DNA of 64,000 nucleotides from JBGQAS01 sp964498605 (lineage in GTDB: Bacteria; Chloroflexota; Anaerolineae; Anaerolineales; Anaerolineaceae): contig CAZCHK010000002.1 in the NCBI GenBank assembly GCA_964498605.1, forward strand, positions 59,420-123,419, in the 5' to 3' direction. This document shows positions 56,316-64,000 of the stretch, in pieces (within the stretch, counting starts at the first letter, position 1; each line of letters begins with the position of its first letter). Below the pieces are notes generated by a model. That model saw only the letters and a program-made list of their open reading frames with translations. It was not told the DNA's origin and ran no database searches. The position numbers were made by a program, and so were the translations under genes.

Positions 56316-56873
56316 TCAAACCCTCGTTACGTACGCGCCTGTTCGCGTGTCCACGCGGATCGTGTCACCCGAGACGACGAAGTAAGGAACAGCGACATCA
56401 ATTCCGGTCTCGACCTTCACCTTTTTCGTTACACCAGTCGCAGTATCTCCCTTCACTGCGTTCTCCGCCTCGACAACCAAAAGGTCCACGGAGGTTGGAA
56501 GCTCAATGTCAATGGGCTCATTTTCATAAAAGGTCAACTTGACCTCCATGTTTTCTTTGAGATATCCAACCGCGTCTCCCAGTACATCTTTATGCACCGC
56601 GGGTTGTTCAAAAGTCTGTGTATCCATGAAATTATACAGTTGACCGTCGTTGTATAGATACTGAACATTGTGAGCTTCCAGGCGAATGTCTTGAACGCGG
56701 TCACCTGACTGAAAGGTTTTTTCAAGGGTTGTACCTGTTCTGATAGATCGGGCTTTGATCTTAATCGTCGCGTTACCGCGTCCTGGTTTATTGAAGTTGT
56801 AATCAAGAACCCTGTATAAGGTTCCGTCCAATTCAAATGTGACACCTTTTCGTAATTCATTTACATCAATCAT
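56316..56873 (-). CDS. efp: Elongation factor P
   Basis: EF-P relieves ribosome stalling at polyproline. The 185-residue protein has the usual three beta-barrel domains. The loop that reaches the peptidyl-transferase centre reads NKPGRGNAT, with arginine (R32) at the tip where E. coli has a modified lysine. In other lineages such an arginine is rhamnosylated by EarP, which is not seen here. ATG follows GAGGAAACT. A good promoter lies just upstream. Confidence 0.95.
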   Translation of the reverse strand: MIDVNELRKGVTFELDGTLYRVLDYNFNKPGRGNATIKIKARSIRTGTTLEKTFQSGDRVQDIRLEAHNVQYLYNDGQLYNFMDTQTFEQPAVHKDVLGDAVGYLKENMEVKLTFYENEPIDIELPTSVDLLVVEAENAVKGDTATGVTKKVKVETGIDVAVPYFVVSGDTIRVDTRTGAYVTRV

Positions 56874-56904
56874 AGTTTCCTCGGGATTATTAAATGCGTG
56901 CCCG

Positions 56905-56934
56905 ATTATAGCCTATTCGTGCGCGGTTGTGCAA
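56905..56934 (-). promoter_or_regulatory. efp promoter
   Basis: On the minus strand TTGCAC (56929-56934) and TATAAT (56905-56910) are 18 bases apart; predicted leader about 25 bases. The -35 box directly abuts the hpf terminator. Confidence 0.65.
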
Positions 56935-56965
56935 GAAAAAGAGAGGAGAGGTTTTCACCTCTCCT
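56935..56965 (-). terminator. hpf terminator
   Basis: AGGAGAGGT (56944-56952) pairs with ACCTCTCCT (56957-56965). On the minus strand the stem is followed by CTCTTTTTC. Confidence 0.8.
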
Positions 56966-56972
56966 GTTTTCG

Positions 56973-57527
56973 TTACTCTAGCTTTGGTTCGATCAGACCG
57001 TACGCGCCATCACGCCTGCGGTACATGATATTGATGGATTCTGTTTGAACATTGTAAAAAATAAAAAAGTCTTCGTGTGACAGAAGCTTCATCTGCTCTA
57101 TGGCTTCTTCTTCATCCATTGGAGCCACGATGAATTGTTTCCTCTTGACGATTTGACTCGCCTCTTGTTTTGGAGCAACTTTTTCTGCCACTTCAGCCGC
57201 AGACAGACCATCGCCACGCCCTTTGGAGCGTTTACCCTTTAGGCGTTCGATTTGCCGTTGAAGGCGATCCATGGAGTTATCAATCGCGACCGTGATATCT
57301 GAAGCTCGTTCTTCTGTGCGGAGGATGTACCCCTTGCCCCTGACGGTTATTTCAACCGCGTAACGGTCACTTTCCCTTCGAGCGGATTTCATTGAGGACA
57401 GCATGGCATGCACATTTTCGATATCAGGTAAAAAACGATCCAATTTGTTGAGTTTTTTATCCAAATAACCTTGTATCTTTTCAGTCAGGTCAAAGCTTTT
57501 TGAAGAATATTCCAGATGGAATGGCAT
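56973..57527 (-). CDS. hpf: Ribosome hibernation promoting factor, long form
   Basis: A 184-residue long-form HPF. The N-terminal domain (1-105) binds the 30S decoding site; the C-terminal domain (from about 125, VKRKQFIVAPMDEEEAIEQM to the end) dimerises two ribosomes into 100S. The family end pattern HEDFFIFYN and NIMYRRRDGAYGLI is present. AAGGAGGAAC precedes ATG. A likely promoter is TTGCCA and TAAAAT on the minus strand (about 57544-57575) with a 19-base spacer. Confidence 0.95.
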   Translation of the reverse strand: MPFHLEYSSKSFDLTEKIQGYLDKKLNKLDRFLPDIENVHAMLSSMKSARRESDRYAVEITVRGKGYILRTEERASDITVAIDNSMDRLQRQIERLKGKRSKGRGDGLSAAEVAEKVAPKQEASQIVKRKQFIVAPMDEEEAIEQMKLLSHEDFFIFYNVQTESINIMYRRRDGAYGLIEPKLE

Positions 57528-57965
57528 ATGTTCCTCCTTGGAATTATTTTAGCTCACTTTTTAAAAATTGTGGCAATCTTGTGCATTTAACCTGGTTTTC
57601 TACTGTAAAGCATCGTCATCGGCAGGATTCATGAGCGCAAACAACACCTTCCTGACCAGCTCCCTGATGAGGGCAGGTTCTTTCATGGAAGGGCAACGTC
57701 CTGTCACTTACGAGCAGCGCTGGCAGAGGAGCGCAGTTCGGACGCAGCATGGCCTGTATGTTAAGTGGGTCACCAAAGATTTTTGCGAGAACCTCTACAC
57801 ATGCCCGGAAAGGAATAGGTTTCCCCTGGACACCGAAATACACCCGCTTTTTTACATCGCTCTCATGCGCGCAGTCTGCGCATAGCTGAATGAATTCCAA
57901 TATAAAAAATTTCTCAAGGTTGCGCAGGGCCGCAACGAGTCAGATCGTTTCGAAGACTGCCACGG
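57528..57965 (-). other. 438-base gap with no convincing gene; possible small or decayed ORFs
   Basis: Apart from the hpf promoter, this stretch has no clear gene. On the minus strand an ORF at 57616-57900 (TTG start, 94 codons) begins with a CxxC-containing LCADCAHE. Another frame at 57600-57707 gives a protein-like MKEPALIRELVRKVL segment, and upstream of it, across one TAA (57708-57710), reads LLCQRCS. Cysteine pairs in different frames could mean a frameshifted zinc-ribbon gene, but no family is recognised. A weak GTTGCG/CGCAAC hairpin after tadC lies near 57919-57936. An unrecognised RNA is also possible. Confidence 0.3.
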
Positions 57966-58919
57966 TTAAAGACCCATCATGCCACCAAGCGCGGAGCGCA
58001 TGATTTGGAAACCAGCCGGAGCGAGAAGCGTGATGACCAAGGCTGGCAGGATCAGCAGCGCCATTGGAATAAGCATTTTTATCGGGGCTTTCCTGGCTTC
58101 CTCTTCGGCGCGCTGCCTTCTCTTCAAGCGCATTTGATCACTCTGTATCCTGAGCACTTTTGCCATACTCACACCCAGCACTTCGCTTTGAATCACGGCC
58201 GCGACGAAACTCGTCATTTCCGCTATCCCGATGCGGTCCGCCATATCGCGCATGGCTTCGCGACGGATCTTGCCCAGGTTGATCTCTTGCAGCACCCGGG
58301 CGAACGCCATGGACAGCTCCGACTGCCACTTTTCAGCGACTTTTTGAAGCGCGGCGTCAAAGCCCAATCCGGCTTCCACGCAAATGGTCAGGAGATCCAG
58401 GGCATCAGGCATGGCCAACCGAATACTTTTCTGTCTTTTTTTTATTTTTGAACTCAGGTTGGATTGTGGCAGGTAGAAGCCCGCAAAGGTTCCCACAAGC
58501 ACCATAAGGATTTTTATGCCTGTGCTTAACGTGGATTTCGTGACCGCGAACAGGAGGATCAAACCTCCTGCAGCGGCAACAGCTGCAACGAATTGCAGGG
58601 ACAGGAACATGGTTGGATCCATCCTGGCGGGGCTGCCGGCCAGTTCGAGCTTTTTTTGAATGCTTTGCAGTGCGTTTTGGGGAGTAAATTTCGTGGCGAA
58701 TTTTCCAAAAGAGCGAGCGATCGGATAGACGACTCTTTCAACAAACGGGCGTGACATCTCGATCTTTTCGAGGTTTATTTCCTCGTTCTTGGATTGATAC
58801 TCCTCTAATCTCTCAAACAGCAGATTGTCATCGATACCCTCTGGCTTTTTTATTCCGATAACGATCAATACGACCGCCACGGTTACGATGATTACTCCAA
58901 TTACGATCAGGATTGCCAT
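57966..58919 (-). CDS. tadC: Tad pilus platform protein TadC (T2SF family)
   Basis: Inner-membrane platform protein of the Tad/Flp pilus machine, 317 residues, type II secretion F domain. It has an N-terminal helix (about 4-24), a double helix region in the middle (about 105-155), the T2SF core MPDALDLLTICVEAGLGFDAALQ, and a C-terminal hydrophobic pair. It follows tadB by 16 bases. Confidence 0.88.
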   Translation of the reverse strand: MAILIVIGVIIVTVAVVLIVIGIKKPEGIDDNLLFERLEEYQSKNEEINLEKIEMSRPFVERVVYPIARSFGKFATKFTPQNALQSIQKKLELAGSPARMDPTMFLSLQFVAAVAAAGGLILLFAVTKSTLSTGIKILMVLVGTFAGFYLPQSNLSSKIKKRQKSIRLAMPDALDLLTICVEAGLGFDAALQKVAEKWQSELSMAFARVLQEINLGKIRREAMRDMADRIGIAEMTSFVAAVIQSEVLGVSMAKVLRIQSDQMRLKRRQRAEEEARKAPIKMLIPMALLILPALVITLLAPAGFQIMRSALGGMMGL

Positions 58920-58935
58920 TTTGGTTTCTCTCCCT

Positions 58936-59919
58936 TTATACCTCGACCTGGCCCATTTTCCTCATGGCGAAGTATCCAGTAATCAACAACGTTCCCACTG
59001 CCACCAGGGCGCATATACCACACGGAAACGGCGAGTTGGTCTCTTTCAGAAAGAACTGCCCCATGTATTCGGGATTGATCAGATACAAGATGATGATGAC
59101 CGCGACCGGCATCAGGGTCATGATCGTTCCTGAGAGTTTTTGCTGACCTGTCAGAACATTGATTTCCCCTTTGATCCGGACCCTTTCCCGGATCGTGTAC
59201 GAAATCGTATCGAGGATTTCTGCCAGGTTGCCGCCAACCTCCCGTTGAACATTGATCGCTGTCACGCACAGATCCAGGTCATCGCTGGGTATGCGGCGCA
59301 CGAGATTATCAAGCGCTTTGTCTTGGGAAATGCCCAATTGCATCTCCTGGACGACGCGTTTGAACTCGTCGCATATGGGAGCGGGGAGTTCTTTGCTGAC
59401 CGCCTCGAGCGCCTGCATGGTTGAATAACCTGCTCGCAGACCATTGACCATCAGGTTCAGCATGTCGGGGAGCTGCTCGTTGAACTTTACAAGCCTTTTA
59501 CTTTGAGCTCTTTTTACATAGAGCCTTGGCAAGAACGCGCCGATGATGATCCCGATCAGGGCTGCGATCAGCGATTGCTTCGCGACATACCACAATATAC
59601 CGCCCACCAAGAACGCAATGATGATTGTGAAGGCGATGTATTCTCCCGGTTTAAATTTCAGATCGGCTCTTGCCAGGTCTTTCGCGAGCCGTTCTCCAAA
59701 CGTGGATTTCGCGACGCTGCGGTTCAGCCATTCCGTCAGCATTCCCGAGGATCGTTTCTTGACTTCAACGACTTCTTGCTCTTCACCGAGGTACTTGTCG
59801 AGACGTTCATCAACCTCGGATTTATTTCTTCTGATAGAAACAATCAACCCAATGACGAGGAGAACGACAACCAGACCAATCCCCAGGATCACCAGTGTCA
59901 TAAGATCCAGATTGCCCAT
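58936..59919 (-). CDS. tadB: Tad pilus platform protein TadB (T2SF family)
   Basis: Partner of TadC, 327 residues. N-terminal helix (about 8-28), a middle helix pair, the T2SF core LNLMVNGLRAGYSTMQALE and REVGGNLAEILDTISYTIRE, and C-terminal helices. The frame extends 44 codons upstream, overlapping cpaF, but ATG 59919 with GGAGATAAA before it is the right start: it lies two bases from the cpaF stop and gives an ordinary N-terminus. Confidence 0.9.
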   Translation of the reverse strand: MGNLDLMTLVILGIGLVVVLLVIGLIVSIRRNKSEVDERLDKYLGEEQEVVEVKKRSSGMLTEWLNRSVAKSTFGERLAKDLARADLKFKPGEYIAFTIIIAFLVGGILWYVAKQSLIAALIGIIIGAFLPRLYVKRAQSKRLVKFNEQLPDMLNLMVNGLRAGYSTMQALEAVSKELPAPICDEFKRVVQEMQLGISQDKALDNLVRRIPSDDLDLCVTAINVQREVGGNLAEILDTISYTIRERVRIKGEINVLTGQQKLSGTIMTLMPVAVIIILYLINPEYMGQFFLKETNSPFPCGICALVAVGTLLITGYFAMRKMGQVEV

Positions 59920-59920
59920 T

Positions 59921-61306
59921 TTATCTCCGTTCGCCAGTCGAAAAAATTGAAGCTGGCAGGTGAATTCCAGAGGCTTCGATTTTTGGCATAAACTTTGGCC
60001 GCAGCCCTGTAGCGCGCAATTGCCCGACCACCTTGCCATTATCGATGCCAAGCTGTTTGAATTCGAAAATGTCCATCAGGGAGATCACATCCCCTTCCAT
60101 CCCTGTCACTTCCGTGATGTTCACTACCTTGCGCGTTCCGTCACGTAATCGCTCCTGGTGGATGATGAGATCAACAGCTGAGGATACCTGTTCGCGGATC
60201 GCCCGCATGGTGAGATCCATCCCCGCCATAAGAACCATGGTCTCCAGGCGAGCCAGCACATCACGCGGGCTGTTCGCGTGCGCCGTCGTCATCGAGCCAT
60301 CATGACCGGTATTCATTGCCTGAAGCATATCCAGCGCTGCTTCATCCCGGATCTCGCCGACGATAATGCGGTCAGGTCTCATGCGCAAGGCATTGACGAC
60401 TAACTGGCGGATGGTGATTTCCCCTTTGCCTTCGATGTTAGCGGGTCGCGATTCAAGCGTGACGACATGCTCCTGCCTCAGCTGAAGCTCCGCGGCATTC
60501 TCGATCGTGAGGATGCGCTCATCGCTGGGTATGTAGCTGGAGAGAACATTGAGCAAAGTTGTTTTTCCGGATCCGGTACCGCCGGAGATGATGATGTTGA
60601 GCCTTGCCTCCACGCATGCTTTGAGAAAAGTTACCGCTTCCTGTGTGAGGGTGCCGTACTGGATCATCTGTTCAACAGTGATCGGGCTTTTTGAAAACTT
60701 CCGGATGGTCAGAACAGGACCGACCAGGGAAAGGGGAGGGATGATCGCGTTGACGCGTGATCCATCCGGCAGACGCGCATCCACGTACGGGCTCGATTCA
60801 TCCACGCGGCGACCAAGCGGGGAAACGATTCTTTCGATGATGCGCTGCACGTGTTCATCCGATTCGAAGGTCATCGGTACGCGTTGTATTTTCCCGAAGC
60901 GCTCGATGTATATATTCTTTGCACCGTTGACCATGATCTCCGTAACAGTGTCTTCTTCGAGTAATTGCTGCAGTGGGCCATACCCGAGGATTTCTGCCGC
61001 GATTTGCTCGAACAGCCGCGTCTTATCCGCTCTGGATAAAACGATGTTTTCTTCTGCGAGAATGGTGTCGAAAAGATCCTGGATGGTTTTCCTGACTTCA
61101 GCAGTTTGAGAAACATCCGTGGAGGGGTCCATCCCTTGAATCAGCTTGTTTTGGACGCGGTTCTTAAGGTCTTTATACGTGTCCGCGTTGGCAGAGGATG
61201 CCCCTCCGGCAACGCGTCGGAACGAAGGGCTTTGCGGTGTGCTCTGGGACACAACCGTTTGCTGATTTCGATTTTCGTCCGTTCTGAAATTCTTAAGAAT
61301 ACCCAT
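59921..61306 (-). CDS. cpaF: Tad pilus ATPase CpaF/TadA
   Basis: Hexameric secretion ATPase of 461 residues that powers pilus assembly. A low-complexity N-terminus (about 1-45) precedes the N-terminal domain; the Walker A is [17 protein letters not shown], the Asp box region is [14 protein letters not shown], Walker B is [15 protein letters not shown], and the His box is [16 protein letters not shown]. All key residues are intact. It sits between cpaE and tadB in the standard order. Confidence 0.95.
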   Translation of the reverse strand: MGILKNFRTDENRNQQTVVSQSTPQSPSFRRVAGGASSANADTYKDLKNRVQNKLIQGMDPSTDVSQTAEVRKTIQDLFDTILAEENIVLSRADKTRLFEQIAAEILGYGPLQQLLEEDTVTEIMVNGAKNIYIERFGKIQRVPMTFESDEHVQRIIERIVSPLGRRVDESSPYVDARLPDGSRVNAIIPPLSLVGPVLTIRKFSKSPITVEQMIQYGTLTQEAVTFLKACVEARLNIIISGGTGSGKTTLLNVLSSYIPSDERILTIENAAELQLRQEHVVTLESRPANIEGKGEITIRQLVVNALRMRPDRIIVGEIRDEAALDMLQAMNTGHDGSMTTAHANSPRDVLARLETMVLMAGMDLTMRAIREQVSSAVDLIIHQERLRDGTRKVVNITEVTGMEGDVISLMDIFEFKQLGIDNGKVVGQLRATGLRPKFMPKIEASGIHLPASIFSTGERR

Positions 61307-61327
61307 GGCATTTCCTCCAAGCGCTGA

Positions 61328-62548
61328 TTACTTGGCCGTGGATTGCTCCGCTTGAGTTTCCAGTATGCTCGCGATTTTGTTCGCCAGAGTCTGTATCGCT
61401 TGACTGATTGGCAAGCCACGATTTTCTTTCATGAATGGAACCCCGCGGTTGACCGCGAAAGAAGTGGTTTTTTCATCCAGGGGGATGAGAGCGGCCACTT
61501 CCTGGTGCAGGTTTTCACCAATTTTTTCAGGTGAAATGCCTATCAGTTTACTGTATTTGTTGATGACGAATTGTATGTTTTTCCTGGGCAAACCCACCTG
61601 ATCGGCGATGCTCAGGAAAAAGTGGCAATTCTTAATTGTGGGGATTTCCTGTTGTCCAACCAAAACGATCATGTCACTGGCATCCAGAGCTCCCTGTGTG
61701 ACCTCTGTGATCACTGTTGTCGTATCCACGATAATGTAGGTGTAAAGATTCTTCAAAAAACTCAACACTTTGCTTACCTGCTCCGCGCTGGCGGATATCG
61801 AAATATCAGGCCGGGGCGGCGCGCCGAGAACGCTTAATCCCGTGGAGGCCTGCAGGTTGGCGACTTCCTTGACGATTTCAGGGTCAAGCTCATTCGAGAT
61901 TGGCGTCAGGTCGAGAAGGCTGTTCTTGCTTTGTTCGTTCAGGAAAACCGACACATCCCCATACAAAAGGTTCGCATCAACGACGATGCATTTCCGGTCG
62001 CCGCTTTGAAGCGCCAATGCCAGGTTAACCGCAACGGTTGTTGTCCCGACGCCTCCTTTGGGGCTGTAAACCAGGATCACCTTGCCGCTTGGGCCGAACA
62101 GATCAAAAGCCGCTCTCCCCTGAGACACGGCTTGCTGCGTTTTCTCAAGTTTGATCTTCTCTTCGCAGGCCAAAGCACCGGCTTTTTGAATCGCTGCAAG
62201 CAGTTCATCGATATTTGGCGGTTTTGATAGAAAATCGCAGGCGCCGACAGCCATTGCCCGCCGCATGTAGTTGGTGTCATTTTGTACGGAAAGGAAAATT
62301 ACCTTCGTGAACGAATTTTTCTTTCGAATGGATTCCGTTGCCGTGATGCCATCCATGTCCGGCATATTGATATCCATGATGACGACATCCGGTTTGAGCT
62401 TAACAGTTTGCTCGATAGCTTCCTGACCTGTCTGGGCAGTGCCGATTACATCAATATTCTGATCAAATTGAACCATGCGCTTGATGTTATCGCGCGTCTC
62501 GGAGATGTCATCGACGATAAGAACCCGAATTTTTTCCGAACCTGTCAT
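61328..62548 (-). CDS. cpaE: CpaE/TadZ-type localisation ATPase with an intact receiver domain
   Basis: A 406-residue protein. Residues 1-125 form a response-regulator receiver domain with the acidic pair in LIVDD and phosphoacceptor D59 in VIMDINMPDMDG. Residues about 150-400 are a MinD/ParA-like ATPase with the deviant Walker A SPKGGVGTTTVAVNLA. Many CpaE proteins have a degenerate receiver; here the phosphorylation site looks functional, so pilus assembly may be under two-component control. No kinase lies next to it. Confidence 0.9.
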   Translation of the reverse strand: MTGSEKIRVLIVDDISETRDNIKRMVQFDQNIDVIGTAQTGQEAIEQTVKLKPDVVIMDINMPDMDGITATESIRKKNSFTKVIFLSVQNDTNYMRRAMAVGACDFLSKPPNIDELLAAIQKAGALACEEKIKLEKTQQAVSQGRAAFDLFGPSGKVILVYSPKGGVGTTTVAVNLALALQSGDRKCIVVDANLLYGDVSVFLNEQSKNSLLDLTPISNELDPEIVKEVANLQASTGLSVLGAPPRPDISISASAEQVSKVLSFLKNLYTYIIVDTTTVITEVTQGALDASDMIVLVGQQEIPTIKNCHFFLSIADQVGLPRKNIQFVINKYSKLIGISPEKIGENLHQEVAALIPLDEKTTSFAVNRGVPFMKENRGLPISQAIQTLANKIASILETQAEQSTAK

Positions 62549-62577
62549 TCATTCACCCAGTTCATGATTATGGATTA

Positions 62578-63627
62578 TCAATTGCCAAGCGCTGCGATCT
62601 GATCCAATATGGTCGGGTAGATCCCATAAGGGAGTTTGACTGGAAGCTGGATACCCTTTTGCTCCATCACAAAGTTTAATGTGACTGCTGAAGTGCTGTA
62701 TGTCTGCAGATCCCCGGCAGACCGAAGAGCCATCGAGAATGAGGCATTGGCTTGTTGGAGATAGGTCAGTATGATTGCATCCTGGGGACTCACGATCAAC
62801 GTGATTCGAGTGGGATTTAATGGTACTCCTTCCTCGTTCTGCATGGTCGCTTCCGCCGCGTCCATGGCTGTTGAGGTTGCGCTGCTGCCAAGCGCGAAAT
62901 CGCCCACGTGTAAAATGGCAGCATCCTGGAGGACGGTCTGGCAGGTCAGGCGGGGTCGCTGACTTTCTGACGGAATCACATACACCGCCTGGTTCAGGCT
63001 GGAGTCGATTTCGATCCGGCCTTGGATGTTGGGTGCGATGGCCGCGGACAATGTGTACATACTTTCCGTCGATCCAGGGGATGTGACAACACCCGTGAGA
63101 TTCGGGAGTCGGGTTTGCAAATCCTCGTCAATATCCACAAGGCTGAGACAGCCGATCAGCATGATGTGATCGCCTGTCTTCGGCGCGTAGGACACGGAAT
63201 TATTCCCATTGATCGGGATGGAATACGCGGTCATTCCAGCAGGGATGAGGAAAGAAGCCATTGAGCCGGTTGGTTGATCCACGACCATGGTATGCGTCAC
63301 GGGTATGCGGGCATCCATGTCGTATCTGGCGCGTTTACCAACGACTTCATTGATATCATAGTAGAAGGTTCCTTCAACCAGGGAGGATTTCGGGTAGGGA
63401 ATGGTGGTCAGCACCTCGTTGGTGAACTGCATGCCCTGCGAGATCGTCTGGGTTGTGATCACGATGCCGACCATTTCTGATGCCGGTATAGCGGTGGGGG
63501 ATGCTTCCGAAGTCGCCTGAGGTCGGTTCCTTAGCAGCATGCCGACAACAACGACCACCAGCAGAATGACGATCAGGATGATGTACACGGTAATTTTTTT
63601 GTTTTTCTTTCCAGCAGGCTGAGCCAT
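62578..63627 (-). CDS. cpaB: Flp pilus assembly protein CpaB (SAF domain)
   Basis: A 349-residue membrane-anchored protein: one N-terminal helix (about 11-31), then a SAF-type domain beginning VGIVITTQTISQGMQFTNEVL and GMTAYSIPINGNN, then a C-terminal region. In secretin-bearing bacteria CpaB/RcpC works with the outer-membrane channel; here no secretin gene follows. GAGGAGG precedes ATG. Confidence 0.85.
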   Translation of the reverse strand: MAQPAGKKNKKITVYIILIVILLVVVVVGMLLRNRPQATSEASPTAIPASEMVGIVITTQTISQGMQFTNEVLTTIPYPKSSLVEGTFYYDINEVVGKRARYDMDARIPVTHTMVVDQPTGSMASFLIPAGMTAYSIPINGNNSVSYAPKTGDHIMLIGCLSLVDIDEDLQTRLPNLTGVVTSPGSTESMYTLSAAIAPNIQGRIEIDSSLNQAVYVIPSESQRPRLTCQTVLQDAAILHVGDFALGSSATSTAMDAAEATMQNEEGVPLNPTRITLIVSPQDAIILTYLQQANASFSMALRSAGDLQTYSTSAVTLNFVMEQKGIQLPVKLPYGIYPTILDQIAALGN

Positions 63628-63665
63628 CTTGACCTCCTCAATCGGTTTGCTTTCGAGACAATAGT

Positions 63666-63671
63666 ATTATA
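63666..63671 (-). promoter_or_regulatory. Possible -10 box of cpaB
   Basis: TATAAT on the minus strand about 39 bases before the cpaB ATG, downstream of the pilin terminator; no clear -35. The rest of 63672-63740 is AT-rich and shows nothing else. Confidence 0.45.
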
Positions 63672-63740
63672 CGGCAAAAATAATTATATATTACGCAAGA
63701 GAAGCAATGGGAAAAATGTACGGCGCGTGAGGTGTTGGAT

Positions 63741-63783
63741 TTATTAAAGAAAGGTTCTTTTTTAAAGAACCCTTCTTTAATAA
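63741..63783 (-). terminator. Long palindromic terminator after the pilin gene
   Basis: A near-perfect palindrome with an 18-bp stem (TTATTAAAGAA, one mismatch base, GGTTCTT; then the complement) around a 4-base loop. On the minus strand it ends in TTTCTTTAATAA. It separates flp from cpaB. Confidence 0.8.
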
Positions 63784-63811
63784 ATCTACTGATGGGCAAT
63801 ATTATGGTTGC

Positions 63812-63958
63812 TTACAGGGATGACATAATATTGCTGAAGATGTTGCCGACTGCGGGGCCCAAGAGAGTCAGGACAGCAATAACTACAATAGCAACTAAAA
63901 CAAGAATTAAAGCATACTCAACAAGACCCTGACCTTTTGATTTCGGTGCGAATGACAT
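63812..63958 (-). CDS. flp: Flp/Fap-type pilin
   Basis: A 48-residue class IVb prepilin. The leader ends KSKG, cleaved before QGLVEYALIL, which gives the classic glutamate at +5 and tyrosine at +6; a hydrophobic helix of about 20 residues follows. ATG 63958 has AAGGAGAG 6 bases upstream, and the longer frame upstream has no support. The gene heads the Tad locus, followed by a strong hairpin, as expected for the major subunit. Confidence 0.93.
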   Translation of the reverse strand: MSFAPKSKGQGLVEYALILVLVAIVVIAVLTLLGPAVGNIFSNIMSSL

Positions 63959-64000
63959 AATTTCTCTCCTTTCTAAAAATTGTTTTCTATGCACACTATT

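Noticed and set aside
57568..57885. 105-codon + strand ORF in the gap before tadC
   Set aside because: No motif, no ribosome-binding site, and opposite to all neighbours; treated only as part of the unexplained gap.
1..64000. CRISPR arrays, insertion sequences, tRNA or rRNA genes
   Set aside because: No direct repeat arrays, transposase motifs or inverted-repeat ends were found; no clover-leaf sequences were seen in the short intergenic spaces, though a covariance search could not be run.

Overview
The window looks like a chromosomal segment of a Chloroflexota bacterium, most likely an Anaerolineae-type anaerobe. Three things suggest this: two large membrane proteins with the YYY (DUF2298, Chlor_Arch_YYY) domain that Chloroflexi share with archaea; mevalonate kinase next to an archaeal-type isopentenyl phosphate kinase; and a Tad/Flp pilus locus with no secretin among its genes. 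Lineage is inferred from gene content only; no rRNA, tRNA, phage, IS or CRISPR is visible. Coding density is very high and genes often overlap by 1-26 bases.

Layout. 1-280: 3' end of an unidentified gene. 323-4620 (leftward): UbiA-type decaprenyl-phosphate phosphoribosyltransferase, mevalonate kinase, isopentenyl phosphate kinase, dGTPase-like HD hydrolase and greA, one tight operon. 4677-28237 (rightward): tlyA, lepA, then an envelope-glycan block (UPF0104 flippase-like protein, NAD epimerase, GT4, methyltransferase, GT-C protein, a 1744-residue GT-C/YYY fusion, a second YYY protein, another GT-C protein), then cmk, a secernin-type peptidase and a large sensor kinase. 28369-35220: rpoC with its own promoter and terminator, then a type IIA topoisomerase A subunit. 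35290-36710 (leftward): HD hydrolase and lipoate/octanoate transferase.

36862-43673 (rightward): sugar ABC transporter (binding protein, two permeases, no ATPase), a surface GH13 amylase and a TGS-uridine kinase. 43728-44333: Mn-type superoxide dismutase (leftward). 44420-45376: EamA transporter. 45351-51449 (leftward): cinA, an amidohydrolase-CYTH fusion, glycogen synthase and malQ. 51582-54291 (rightward): a possible 44-residue ORF, miaA and an acyl-CoA ligase. 54286-57527 (leftward): ftsH, efp and long-form hpf. 57528-57965 has no convincing gene. 57966-63958 (leftward): tadC, tadB, cpaF, cpaE, cpaB and the Flp pilin.

Working together: the ABC importer, surface amylase, MalQ and GlgA form an alpha-glucan uptake and storage set. 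The isoprenoid genes and the phosphoribosyl-polyprenyl synthase lie back to back with the GT-C/YYY locus, which suggests, without proving it, a lipid-linked surface glycan pathway with archaeal-like parts. Several genes have a -10 box so close to the start codon, and no Shine-Dalgarno, that their mRNAs are probably leaderless.
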